Shown piece by piece: positions 17,270 to 25,524 of a stretch of 64,000 nt of DNA. A program made the translations under genes and the position numbers. The stretch is from CAVSUR01 sp963731285 (GTDB lineage: Bacteria; Actinomycetota; Actinomycetes; Streptosporangiales; Streptosporangiaceae): assembly GCA_963731285.1 (NCBI GenBank), contig CAVSUR010000014.1:930001-994000 (forward strand). The letters are read 5' to 3'. How positions within the stretch are numbered: the stretch's first letter is position 1; each line of letters opens with the position of its first letter. Under the pieces are notes generated by a model, which was given only the letters and a program-made list of their open reading frames with translations, did not search any database and had not been told where the DNA came from.

Positions 17270-18900
17270 CGGGCGGTCCGGCTGTCGGCTGCCGCCAGGC
17301 TACCGCCGCGCGGATTCGCCAGCTCGGCGATGGCGGCGCGCCCGGCCGGGCTGGCGAAGGCGCGGAACCGGTCAGCGAACTCGCTGCGCGCCGCCCGCTG
17401 GCGCAGCGCCATCCCCGCGGCGATCTCGCCCATCGCCAGCAGGGTCGGGGCCGGCGCGGCGGCGTCGGCCAGCATCTGCGCGGCGAACAGGCGCAGCTCG
17501 GTCAGCTGGACCTCGCAGTCCTGGAATTCGCCCAGGCAGTCCTGCAGGCTCTTCAGCGCGCGCACGGCCTGCCAGAGCGCGGCCTGGTCATGCAGCGAGC
17601 CGAACAGCTCCATCAGGTAGCGCAGTTCCTTGGCGCGCTTGCGCAAGTCGTGCAGAGACTGCGGGGGAGAGGCCGCGCTGATGGCCGTGCCGCCCGCCAG
17701 CACCCGGCGGTGCGCACGGCCGATCCGGTCCGCCGCCAGCTGGCCGGCCGGGCGTGCCGCCGCCCGCGACTCCCGCTTGCCGCGCGGCCCGGGCGGCGCG
17801 GCCAGCGCCGCCCGCCACTTCCCGGCCAGGGTGGCGAACCGGTCCGAGCGCAGCCCGGCGGTCAGCTTCCGCCGCGCGGTGCGCCGCCGCCGCAGCAGAT
17901 TCTCCCGCAGCGGCCGCAGGTCGCGCGGATCGCCGGCGACCAGGCCGGATGCCATGGCCGGGTAGCCCAGCAGGTAGACATCCAGGTCGCGGGTCGGCGT
18001 GGTGAGGTCGCCCAGCCATTTGAACTCGGGCGCGTAGGCGCCCGCCAGGCCGCCGGGCAGCGCGTCTCCGGCCAGCTTGAGCACCGATCGGGTCCGCCGC
18101 ACGGCGACCCGCAGATCGTGCAGGTACTCAATGTCGATGTCGCGGATGGTCCCGTCGAGGTTGGCCGTGACCATGTCCAGCAGCTCGGTCAGCACCACCG
18201 CCAGTGCCTCGCTGGCCGGCATGGCGGCCGACAGCCGTGCGCTGAGCTTGCCGGTATACGCGCCGGGCCGCGCGCCGGCCGCGGCGAGCGCGGCCTCCAG
18301 CCCGGACTGCGCGCTCGGCGCTACGCCGGGGGCCGCGGCCAGGGCCTGTGCCAGCCGGGCGGCAGGGCCGGCATAGCCGCGCAGCGGCAGCACCGACAGC
18401 CGCGGGGCGACCGCGCCGTCGGCGGGGAAGCTGACCGACATGGCATCCAGCGCCAGCCGGGCCACGGTCTTGCCGTCATCGTTGAGCGCGCGCTGCCGGG
18501 TGACGCGGCTGACTGCCCGGGCCACCGGCAGCAGCGCTCGCACACCTGCCACCGGTTCGACGCGCTCGGCCAGCGGGCCCGGCGGCAGCTCGCTCGCCAG
18601 GCACGGCCACCTGGCCTTGGCGCCGTGGCCGCCGGGCCGCGAGGCCAGCTGCTGCGCCGCGATGACCTCGCCGTCGCGGCCGGTCAGCGTCAGCTCGGTC
18701 GCGCCGCGGCGGCGCACCTGCTCCAGGGTCAGGCCGGCCCGGTACAGGCGCCAGTCGAAGGTGTCGAGCCAGGTCCGCCGCAGCACTTCAGCGCGGCCGT
18801 CCGGTGCGCCGGCCAGCAGTGCCCCGGCCGCCGCCAGCAGGCCGTCGGGAGCCGAGGCCGCAGACCCGTCCAGCACGTAGTCGAGCAGGCCAGTTCGCAC
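17266..18900 (-). CDS. CHAD domain protein
   Basis: A 544-residue protein. The N-terminal ~200 residues are CYTH-like in layout (W-L-D-T-F-D-W-R-L-Y-R-A-G, then R-R-R-G-A-T-E-L and a later R-L-A-L-D) but lack a clear E-x-E-x-K triad. The C-terminal CHAD domain (~225-530) has the typical helical histidines and basic residues: Y-L-H-D-L-R-V-A-V-R-R-T-R-S-V-L-K and L-H-D-L-R-K-R-A-K-E-L-R-Y. CHAD domains bind inorganic polyphosphate. GTGA overlap with the ParA-like gene suggests joint function; what that is remains open. Confidence 0.88.
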   Translation of the reverse strand: MRTGLLDYVLDGSAASAPDGLLAAAGALLAGAPDGRAEVLRRTWLDTFDWRLYRAGLTLEQVRRRGATELTLTGRDGEVIAAQQLASRPGGHGAKARWPCLASELPPGPLAERVEPVAGVRALLPVARAVSRVTRQRALNDDGKTVARLALDAMSVSFPADGAVAPRLSVLPLRGYAGPAARLAQALAAAPGVAPSAQSGLEAALAAAGARPGAYTGKLSARLSAAMPASEALAVVLTELLDMVTANLDGTIRDIDIEYLHDLRVAVRRTRSVLKLAGDALPGGLAGAYAPEFKWLGDLTTPTRDLDVYLLGYPAMASGLVAGDPRDLRPLRENLLRRRRTARRKLTAGLRSDRFATLAGKWRAALAAPPGPRGKRESRAAARPAGQLAADRIGRAHRRVLAGGTAISAASPPQSLHDLRKRAKELRYLMELFGSLHDQAALWQAVRALKSLQDCLGEFQDCEVQLTELRLFAAQMLADAAAPAPTLLAMGEIAAGMALRQRAARSEFADRFRAFASPAGRAAIAELANPRGGSLAAADSRTAR

Positions 18901-19071
18901 GCCGCAACCTTACGCAGGTCCACTGTTGTAAGCCCAGCCGGGTGCTGGTCAGCCTACCCTCGAACGCTGGTCCCGGGAATGACCTCGCCGATTCCCGCCT
19001 GCCTCGCTGACCCGGCGCGCTTGAACCGGGAGCGCGCCTGCCGCGGCGGCCCCGTCGCGGCTCTGATCAGG

Positions 19072-19983
19072 TTAGCCGCCGTAGCCCACCCGCCGCAGGT
19101 CCGCCCCGGTCACCTGCTCGATCTCCGCGAGCTGGGCATGAGTCAGCGCGCGCCGCCAGCCGCCCGCCTCGGCAGGCGCGCGCTGGCCGCGCATTCCGCG
19201 GAACCGGCCGCGCGCTCCCGATGACTCGACCTGGGCGTGCACGAATGCCGACAGCGCGCGGGCGGCCTGGGCCGGGTCGCGGATCAGCTGCTCGTAGCGC
19301 ACCGTGGCGAGCTGCTCGGCACTCAGGCTGGCGCGCAGCCGGGCCATCGTGCGGATCGAGCCGCGCCAGCGCAGCGCGCACTTGCCTGCCTCCGACAACT
19401 CGGGCCAGGCGGCCAGGTCCGAGCGGGTCTCAATGCCGAAGAACGGGTTAGGGAACTCGCTGTCGATGTTGGCCACGCCCGGCCTGAACCAGCGCAGTGC
19501 ATCGGGGTCGCGCAGCATCGCCGCGACGACGTCCCGGCCGTCCCGCACCACCTGCACCAGCCGGGCATCCGGGAAGGCGTCGACCAGCGATCCGGCGCAG
19601 TAGATGAGGTCCGGGCTGGCGTCGCCGTACCGGACAGCCTCGCCCTCGTCGGCGCACAGGCCAGAGCCAGTCACGCCGCCCGCGTCCCGGCACTGCGGCG
19701 AGCAGGTCCGGCAGCCCTGCTCGGTTACCTGCCACGCCTGGGCGAATGCGTCGCGCAGCACGGCCGCGGCGGCCTCGTCCCGGCCGCGCTGGATGGACGG
19801 GGCGCGAGCAAACGCGTAGACCACCGAAGTCACTGCAGGCGGCCCGATCGTGACGTGAAAGCCCGCTGACCGCTTCAGGGCGCGGCCGATCAGATCAACG
19901 CCCGAATGCGGCCCGCCGATGACGAACACCGGCTGATGCACCTTGTGGCCGTTGACGACCAGGATGTGCGGGCGGGCTGACAT
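19072..19983 (-). CDS. Sulfotransferase family protein
   Basis: PAPS-dependent sulfotransferase-like protein, 303 residues from ATG 19983. The 5'-phosphosulfate loop is V-I-G-G-P-H-S-G-V-D-L-I-G-R-A-L, and the 3'-phosphate motif is V-R-D-G-R-D-V-V-A-A-M. A later R-Y-E-Q-L-I-R-D-P matches the family. An uncommon Cys cluster (C-R-T-C-S-P-Q-C) sits between the two. An upstream in-frame start at 20028 exists. The acceptor is unknown; a carbohydrate or protein is typical of this bacterial group. Confidence 0.8.
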   Translation of the reverse strand: MSARPHILVVNGHKVHQPVFVIGGPHSGVDLIGRALKRSAGFHVTIGPPAVTSVVYAFARAPSIQRGRDEAAAAVLRDAFAQAWQVTEQGCRTCSPQCRDAGGVTGSGLCADEGEAVRYGDASPDLIYCAGSLVDAFPDARLVQVVRDGRDVVAAMLRDPDALRWFRPGVANIDSEFPNPFFGIETRSDLAAWPELSEAGKCALRWRGSIRTMARLRASLSAEQLATVRYEQLIRDPAQAARALSAFVHAQVESSGARGRFRGMRGQRAPAEAGGWRRALTHAQLAEIEQVTGADLRRVGYGG

Positions 19984-20154
19984 GAGCACCCATAAATCGA
20001 CTGACGCTGCACGGTAATGCCCGGCCACAGTGAGTGGCCTGGCCAGAGCATCATAGAGCCGCCCGCCTGGCAGCTGACCCGGCGCAGCGCGGTCAGTCAG
20101 GACCTGGCGGTCTCGCCGCCCTGGCTCGCAGCCCCTGGGAGCCCTGGCCCGGTG

Positions 20155-22071
20155 TCAGCCCTGGCTGCCGCTCCCGGTCCGGCGGGCGGCCCGCCGGCAG
20201 TGATGACCGGCATGCTGGCTGAGATTCAGCGCCGACAGTATCAGCGGCATGTGGCTGAATGCCTGCGGGAAGTTGCCCACCTGCCGGCCGTAGCGGGGAT
20301 CGTATTCCTCAGCGAGCAGGCCGACGTCGTTGCGCACCGTGAGCAGGCGGCCGAACAGCTCGACCGCCTGATCGTATTCGCCGGTCAGGTGCAGGGCATT
20401 GACCAGCCAGAAGCTGCACGCGAGGAAGGCGCCCTCCGCACCGGGCAGCCCGTCTACGTTCGAGCCGCCCGCGGCCGGGGCGGGAACGCTGGCGGCCGGG
20501 CCGGCGCCAGCCGCCCCGGCCGGGGCGGCTGGCTGGGTGTAGCGCAGCACCAGCCCGTCCCGTACCAGCTCGCGCTGGATGGTCTGCACGGTCGAGACCA
20601 CCCGCTCGTCGTCGGGCGGCAGGAAGCCGACCTCCGGGATGAGCAGCACCGCGGCGTCGAGCTCGGTGCTGCCGTAGTACTGGGTGAAGGTGCCCCGGCC
20701 GGGGTCGTAGCCCTGCTCGCACACCTCGGCATGGATCTTGTCCCGGATCGCGCGCCACCGTTCCTCCGGGCCGCTCTGGCCGAGCTCGTACATCCGGATC
20801 GCCCGGTCGAAGGCGACCCAGGCCATGACCTTGGAGTGCACGAAGTGCCGCCGCGGTCCGCGGACCTCCCAGATGCCCTCGTCCGGCTGTTCCCAGTTCT
20901 TCTCCAGGAACTCGAGCAGCTTGCGCTGCAGGCTCCAGGTGTGCCGGTCGAAGGCCAGCCCGGACTGGCGGCCGAGCGCCAGGGCATCGATCACCTCCCC
21001 GTAGACGTCCAGCTGGCGCTGGTTGACCGCCGCGTTGCCGATCCGCACCGGCGCCGAGTTCGCGTAGCCGGCCAGCCAGCCCGCCTCCCACTCGGCCAGC
21101 CTGCGCTCGCCGGCCACCCCGTACATGATCTGCACGTCAGCGGGCTGGCCGGCGATCGAGCGAGCCAGCCAGTTCCGCCACGCCGACGCCTCGCCGGTGT
21201 AGCCGGTGCGCAGCAAAGCCTCCAGCGTGATCGTCGCGTCCCGCAGCCAGCAGTACCGGTAGTCCCAGTTCCGCACGCCGCCGAGATCCTCGGGCAGCGA
21301 CGTCGTCGGTGCCGCGACAATGCCGCCGGTCGGGGCGTAGGTCAGCGCCTTGAGCGTGATGAGCGACCTGATCACCGCATCGCGGTACTCGCCGGAATAG
21401 GAGCACTGCGCCACCCAGTCCGCCCAGAACTTCCTGGTCTGGGCGAGCAGATCGTCCGGGGCGGCTTGCTGCGGAGCGGGCAGGTGCGAGGGCTGCCAGA
21501 CCAGCGCGAACGGGATCCGGTCGCCGGCCCGCACGGTAAAGCTGGCCTCATGCGCCATGTTGCGGCCGATAACCCTGACCGGAGTCTGCAGCCAGACCGA
21601 GTCCGGCCCGGCCACGGTGCTGACCTGCCCGTCGACGCGCCGGGCCCACGGGATGACCTGCCCGTAGCCGAAGCGCAGCCGCAGCGCGCACTCCATCTCC
21701 ACGGCGCCGTGGACGCCCTCGACGATCCGGATCAGCACCGGCAGCTCGTCGTCGCGCGGCGGCATGAAATCGGTCACCGTGGCGACTCCGCTGCCGGTGT
21801 CCCAGCGGGTTGTCAGGATCAGCGAGTCGCTCTCATAGCGGCGGCTGACCGTGCCGCGCCGCGACGGCGGCCCCTCGGCAGCGGTCGGGCTGATCCGCCA
21901 GTGCCCGTTGCCCGCGTCGCCGAGCAGCGCGGCGAAGCAGGCGTCCGAATCGAACCGGGGCAGGCACAGCCAGTCGATGGAACCACCCCGGCTCACCAGC
22001 GCAGCCGACTGCATGTCGCCGATCAGAGCGTAATCCTCGATCGGCGGGGAATCCCCGGCGGACGCGGCCAT
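20155..22071 (-). CDS. Glycoside hydrolase family 15 protein (glucoamylase/trehalase-like)
   Basis: A 638-residue GH15 enzyme, cytoplasmic (no signal peptide). The N-terminal domain begins I-E-D-Y-A-L-I-G-D, then GGSIDWLCLPRFDSDACFA, a well-known opening of actinobacterial GH15 proteins. The (alpha/alpha)6 barrel has L-G-G-V-R-N-W-D-Y-R-Y-C-W-L-R-D-A and near the C-terminus E-E-Y-D-P-x-x-G-R-Q-V-G-N-F-P-Q-A-F-S-H. Most characterised relatives hydrolyse alpha-glucans or trehalose; which one cannot be told here. ATG 22071 follows GGGAGGCACC. A short tandem repeat lies just upstream. Confidence 0.92.
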   Translation of the reverse strand: MAASAGDSPPIEDYALIGDMQSAALVSRGGSIDWLCLPRFDSDACFAALLGDAGNGHWRISPTAAEGPPSRRGTVSRRYESDSLILTTRWDTGSGVATVTDFMPPRDDELPVLIRIVEGVHGAVEMECALRLRFGYGQVIPWARRVDGQVSTVAGPDSVWLQTPVRVIGRNMAHEASFTVRAGDRIPFALVWQPSHLPAPQQAAPDDLLAQTRKFWADWVAQCSYSGEYRDAVIRSLITLKALTYAPTGGIVAAPTTSLPEDLGGVRNWDYRYCWLRDATITLEALLRTGYTGEASAWRNWLARSIAGQPADVQIMYGVAGERRLAEWEAGWLAGYANSAPVRIGNAAVNQRQLDVYGEVIDALALGRQSGLAFDRHTWSLQRKLLEFLEKNWEQPDEGIWEVRGPRRHFVHSKVMAWVAFDRAIRMYELGQSGPEERWRAIRDKIHAEVCEQGYDPGRGTFTQYYGSTELDAAVLLIPEVGFLPPDDERVVSTVQTIQRELVRDGLVLRYTQPAAPAGAAGAGPAASVPAPAAGGSNVDGLPGAEGAFLACSFWLVNALHLTGEYDQAVELFGRLLTVRNDVGLLAEEYDPRYGRQVGNFPQAFSHMPLILSALNLSQHAGHHCRRAARRTGSGSQG

Positions 22072-22110
22072 GGTGCCTCCCGGACGGCGCCCCGCGGCGG
22101 CCGCCCGGGC

Positions 22111-22183
22111 GCAGTGTGTTAGATCAAGCACTGTGTCAGATGCAGCACTGTGTCAGATCAGATCAGGCACCGTGCTGGATCAA
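22111..22183. repeat. 17-bp tandem repeat, four imperfect copies
   Basis: Units starting at 22111, 22128, 22145 and 22167 share GCA-C/G-(T/C)GTG-x-x-(A/G)GAT followed by CA or CAA. The third unit has a five-base extension (ATCAG). The array sits between the divergent GH15 and lipoprotein genes, so it may hold repeated operator sites. A start codon of a longer lipoprotein reading frame lies inside it, which is one reason to prefer the later start. Confidence 0.75.
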
Positions 22184-22220
22184 GCCTGGCACGCCCCGCC
22201 GCCCGGCCGCACGTAGGCTG

Positions 22221-22586
22221 GTGACCGTGCTCTCGCCTTCTGCTCGGTCAGTGCCGGTACTGGCAGCGGCCGGGCTGGCGGCAGTGACCATGGCCGGCTG
22301 CGTGAAGATGAACGCCGCGCTCTCCCAGACGTGGGCGGACGTCAGCTTCAGGTCTGCTACCCCGGTGGCGACCGTGCTGCATGTCCGGGCGGCGTGCTCG
22401 CACGTGCCGAACGTGACCGCCGCCCCGATCCACCGCAACCTGCCCGCCATCGACATCGCCCAGTCGGTCCGCTATGACACCACCAGGGCCAGCAACGCCA
22501 ACGTCGCCGAGCTGCAGCAGTGCCTGCAGAAGTTCCCGTCGGTCACCGGATTCAGTCTGCAGGACGCCAGCGACAACGGAAGCTGA
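22221..22586 (+). CDS. Small secreted lipoprotein, unknown function
   Basis: A 121-residue protein. From GTG 22221 the N-terminus is short and hydrophobic (V-P-V-L-A-A-A-G-L-A-A-V-T-M-A-G-C), with a lipobox-like A-V-T-M-A-G-C, so it is probably lipid-anchored to the outer face of the membrane. The mature part is about 95 residues with two further cysteines. No domain is recognised. A longer start inside the repeat at 22116 would destroy the signal peptide. It is followed directly by the ABC importer promoter, but the direction and spacing give no firm link. Confidence 0.65.
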   Translation: MTVLSPSARSVPVLAAAGLAAVTMAGCVKMNAALSQTWADVSFRSATPVATVLHVRAACSHVPNVTAAPIHRNLPAIDIAQSVRYDTTRASNANVAELQQCLQKFPSVTGFSLQDASDNGS

Positions 22587-22624
22587 CCCGCTTCCCGGGT
22601 AGCTCACCCGCTGCCGGGTAGCTG
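22586..22624. repeat. Two near-identical 20-bp direct repeats after the lipoprotein gene
   Basis: The unit ACCCGCTTCCCGGGTAGCTC is followed by ACCCGCTGCCGGGTAGCTGA. Each copy can fold a small ACCCG/CGGGT hairpin, so the pair may act as a weak terminator between the lipoprotein gene and the ABC importer. Confidence 0.5.
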
Positions 22625-22669
22625 ACCGGCGCTGTGAAACTTCTCACTTCCTGCTCGCTCCCCGGCGAA

Positions 22670-22697
22670 TTCATCCCTATTTTTCCTGTGGTATAAA
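22670..22697 (+). promoter_or_regulatory. Candidate promoter of the sulfonate-type ABC operon
   Basis: TTCATC (22670-22675) and TATAAA (22692-22697) are separated by 16 bases in an AT-rich stretch that stands out from the surrounding DNA. The start codon at 22743 would have a leader of about 40 bases. Confidence 0.5.
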
Positions 22698-22742
22698 GGG
22701 GATCCGGCCTTTGACCTACGAAACAGATCGGGATTGATCAAT

Positions 22743-23813
22743 ATGCGGCGAGCGGTTGTCGCGGCGGGAGCCGCTGCACTAACTCTCCTGGCAGCGGGCT
22801 GCGGCTCGTCCGGATCGTCCGGCTCAGGCAGCTCCGGCAGCTCAGGCGGCACGGCCACCTCTAGCAGCCCGGTGACGCTGCGGCTAGGTTTCCTGGAGAA
22901 CATCACCCACGCCAGCGCGCTGGTGGGGATCAAGGAAGGCTTCTTCACCAAGGATCTCGGCAAGAACGTGACGCTGAAGCTGGTGCCGTTCAGCACCGGC
23001 ACCGAGGAGGCCACCGCGCTGCTGGCCGGCCAGCTGGACGCCGCCTACGTCGGCCCCAATCCGGCGATCAAGGCGTGGCAGACCTCGAACGGCTCGCTGA
23101 TCAAGGTCATCTCCGGTGCCGCGTCCGGCGGCGCGGCCCTGGTCGTCAAGAAGGGCATCAGCAGCGCGGCTCAGCTCAAGGGCCAGAAGCTGGCCACGCC
23201 GTCGCTCGGCAACACCCAGGACGTAGCGCTGCGCTACTGGCTGAAGAAGCAGGGCCTGACCACCTCGCCGACCGGCGGCGGTGACGTGCCGATCACCCCG
23301 ATCACGCCGAACTCGGACGCGGTGCTCGCCTTCGCGTCGCACCAGATCGCCGGCGGCTGGAAGCCGGCCCCCTACGACACCGAGATGGTGCAGGAGGGCG
23401 GCCACGTCCTGGTCAACGAGGCCAGCCTGTGGCCGAAGGGCCAGTTCGTGACCACCAACCTGGTCGTGACGCAAAAGTTCCTGTCGGCCAGTCCCGCGGC
23501 GGTCAGCGGCCTGCTCAAGGGCCAGGTCCAGGCCACCGACTTCATCAACAAGAGCAAGTCGGCCGCCGAGACCGCGGCGAACGCCGAGCTGTCCACCCTG
23601 ACCAGCAAGTCCCTCAAGCCGAACGTGCTGGCCGGTGCCTTCAGCCAGATCACGTTCACCGATGACCCGATCGCCTCGTCGCTGCTCACCGACGCGCAGC
23701 ACGCGGTCAGCGTCGGGCTGCTGAAGCCGGTCAAGAACCTCAGCGCCATCTACGACCTGACCCCGCTCAACACCCTGCTGAAAGCCGACGGAGAGCCCCA
23801 GGTGAGTTCATGA
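22743..23813 (+). CDS. ABC transporter substrate-binding lipoprotein (nitrate/sulfonate/taurine type)
   Basis: Solute receptor of an importer, 356 residues. The lipoprotein signal L-T-L-L-A-A-G-C is followed by a Ser/Gly linker, so the protein is anchored outside the membrane. The mature domain opens L-R-L-G-F-L-E-N-I-T-H-A and continues with G-I-K-E-G-F-F, A-T-A-L-L-A-G-Q-L-D-A-A-Y-V-G-P-N-P, the standard order of the SsuA/TauA/NrtA family (NMT1-like). The specific ligand cannot be read. ATG 22743 is preferred over an in-frame TTG nine bases upstream. The stop overlaps the ATPase start by four bases. Confidence 0.9.
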   Translation: MRRAVVAAGAAALTLLAAGCGSSGSSGSGSSGSSGGTATSSSPVTLRLGFLENITHASALVGIKEGFFTKDLGKNVTLKLVPFSTGTEEATALLAGQLDAAYVGPNPAIKAWQTSNGSLIKVISGAASGGAALVVKKGISSAAQLKGQKLATPSLGNTQDVALRYWLKKQGLTTSPTGGGDVPITPITPNSDAVLAFASHQIAGGWKPAPYDTEMVQEGGHVLVNEASLWPKGQFVTTNLVVTQKFLSASPAAVSGLLKGQVQATDFINKSKSAAETAANAELSTLTSKSLKPNVLAGAFSQITFTDDPIASSLLTDAQHAVSVGLLKPVKNLSAIYDLTPLNTLLKADGEPQVSS

Positions 23814-24652
23814 GCGTATTTGCCCGTAAGGCCGCGCCCCCGCAGAGTTCTGCAGGGGCGCGAGCCCTGTCCGAGCGCGGTGCGGGCGGCCAGCCTGACG
23901 GCCACCAGGAGGCCCTGCGGCTGACCGATGTCACCAAGCGGTACGGGTCAGGCAGCCGGTCGGTGCTGGCCCTGGATCAGGTCTCGCTGTCGGTCGCCGA
24001 GGGCGAGTTCTTGTGCCTGATCGGCGCTTCCGGCTGCGGCAAGAGCACGCTGCTGTCGCTGGCCGCCGGGCTGGACGCGCCGACCAGCGGCACCGTCTCC
24101 ACTGGCGGCAAGCGGGTGACGATGATGTTCCAGGAGCCCGGCCTGTTCCCGTGGCTCACCGTCAGCCGCAACATCGAGCTGGCGCTGCGGGCCCGCGGCG
24201 GCCTCAGCCCGGCGCAGCGCCGCAGCCGGACCGCCGAGCTGCTGGCCACGGTACGGCTGGACGGCTTCGGCGCCAAGCGGCCGCACGAGCTGTCCGGCGG
24301 CATGCGCCAGCGCGCCGCCCTGGCCCGGGCGCTGGCTCAGGATGCGGACGTGCTGCTGATGGACGAGCCGTTCGGGGCGCTGGACGCGATGACCCGCGAC
24401 CTGCTGCACGACGAGCTGGACCGGATCTGCGCCGAGCAGCCGCTGACCGTGCTGTTCGTCACCCACAATGTCCGCGAGGCGGTCCGGCTGGGCGACCGGG
24501 TCATCCTGCTGAGCAGCCGCCCGGGCCGGGTACTTGAGCAGTACCGGGTGCCGGGCGACTGGTCCCGGGCCATCGACTCGGCGCAGACCGCGGAGCTGGC
24601 CGGGGAGATCACCGACCGGCTGCGAGAGGAGATGCGACGTCATGGCCGCTGA
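23810..24652 (+). CDS. ABC transporter ATP-binding protein (SsuB/TauB type)
   Basis: ATPase of the importer, 280 residues. Walker A is G-A-S-G-C-G-K-S-T, the Q-loop is M-F-Q-E-P-G-L-F-P-W, the signature is L-S-G-G-M-R-Q-R, Walker B is V-L-L-M-D-E-P-F-G-A-L-D and the switch is V-T-H-N-V-R-E-A. Q-E-P-G-L-F-P-W-L and D-E-P-F-G-A-L-D-A-M-T-R are typical of nitrate/sulfonate/taurine ATPases. The first ~35 residues are a poorly conserved extension. It overlaps the permease gene by 11 bases. Confidence 0.93.
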   Translation: MSVFARKAAPPQSSAGARALSERGAGGQPDGHQEALRLTDVTKRYGSGSRSVLALDQVSLSVAEGEFLCLIGASGCGKSTLLSLAAGLDAPTSGTVSTGGKRVTMMFQEPGLFPWLTVSRNIELALRARGGLSPAQRRSRTAELLATVRLDGFGAKRPHELSGGMRQRAALARALAQDADVLLMDEPFGALDAMTRDLLHDELDRICAEQPLTVLFVTHNVREAVRLGDRVILLSSRPGRVLEQYRVPGDWSRAIDSAQTAELAGEITDRLREEMRRHGR

Positions 24653-25520
24653 TCAGGCCACCGGCCGGGCCCTGCACGGCCTGGACCAGCTCGAGCTCGA
24701 GCCGGTCACCGAGAGCGGCCGGGCGGGCCAGCTGGCCGCCCGGGCCTGGGCCGCGCTGTGGCCCAAGCTGCTGGCCATCGCGCTGGTCATCGCGGTGTGG
24801 CAGCTGGTGTACCTGAGCCACTGGAAGCCGCCGGAGCTGCTGGCCTCGCCGGCCACCGTGTTCAGCACCCTCGGGCACCAGGCCATGCACGCCCAGCTGT
24901 GGTCGATCATCGGGGTGACCATGCGCACCGCCGTGATCGGGTATGCGGCCGCGCTGGGCATCGGCGTGGTCGTCGGGCTGCTGGTGGCCAGGATCGCGCC
25001 GCTGCGGGCGGCGGTCGGGTCGATCATCACCGGGCTGCAGACGATGCCGTCGATCGCCTGGGTGCCGTTCGCGATCATCCTGTTCGGCCCGGAATCGTCG
25101 GCGATTTATTTCGTGGTCATCCTCGGCGCCGCGCCGTCGATCGCCAGCGGGCTGATCACCGGGGTGGACTACACCCCGCCGCTGCTGCTGCGGGCCGGGC
25201 GGACCATGGGCCTGCGCGGGGTGACGCTGTACCGGTACCTGATCCTGCCCGCTTCGCTGCCGTCGTTCGTGGCCGGGATGAAGCAGGGCTGGGCGTTCGC
25301 CTGGCGCAGCCTGATGGCCGGCGAGCTGGTCGTGCAGGTCCTCGGCCAGTTCTCCATCGGCCAGCAGCTCAGCGTGGACCAGCAGAACCTGGACTTCGCC
25401 GGGGCGACATCGGTCATCATCGTGATCCTGATCATCGGAATCGTGGTGGACACCCTGTTCACCAAGGCCGACATGTCGCTGCGCCGCCGCCGCGGCCTGC
25501 TGGATCCCTCGGTGGCCTAG
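24642..25520 (+). CDS. ABC transporter permease (SsuC/TauC type)
   Basis: Membrane subunit of the importer, 292 residues with about six hydrophobic segments. The EAA coupling motif is R-T-M-G-L-R-G-V-T-L-Y-R-Y-L-I-L-P-A-S-L-P near residue 190, followed by A-W-R-S-L-M-A-G-E-L. P-S-I-A-W-V-P-F-A-I-I-L-F-G is a further family block. ATG 24642 follows GAGAGGAG. It closes the three-gene operon, ending four bases from the convergent fdhD. Confidence 0.93.
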   Translation: MAADQATGRALHGLDQLELEPVTESGRAGQLAARAWAALWPKLLAIALVIAVWQLVYLSHWKPPELLASPATVFSTLGHQAMHAQLWSIIGVTMRTAVIGYAAALGIGVVVGLLVARIAPLRAAVGSIITGLQTMPSIAWVPFAIILFGPESSAIYFVVILGAAPSIASGLITGVDYTPPLLLRAGRTMGLRGVTLYRYLILPASLPSFVAGMKQGWAFAWRSLMAGELVVQVLGQFSIGQQLSVDQQNLDFAGATSVIIVILIIGIVVDTLFTKADMSLRRRRGLLDPSVA

Positions 25521-25524
25521 GCCC

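Noticed and set aside
17590..19224. 544-codon open frame antisense to the CHAD gene
   Set aside because: Same shadow effect; CHAD motifs and coupling support the opposite strand.
20017..22122. 700-codon open frame antisense to the GH15 gene
   Set aside because: It is the shadow of a GC-rich gene with strong third-position bias; composition is Gly/Arg/Pro/Ala-rich with no family motifs.
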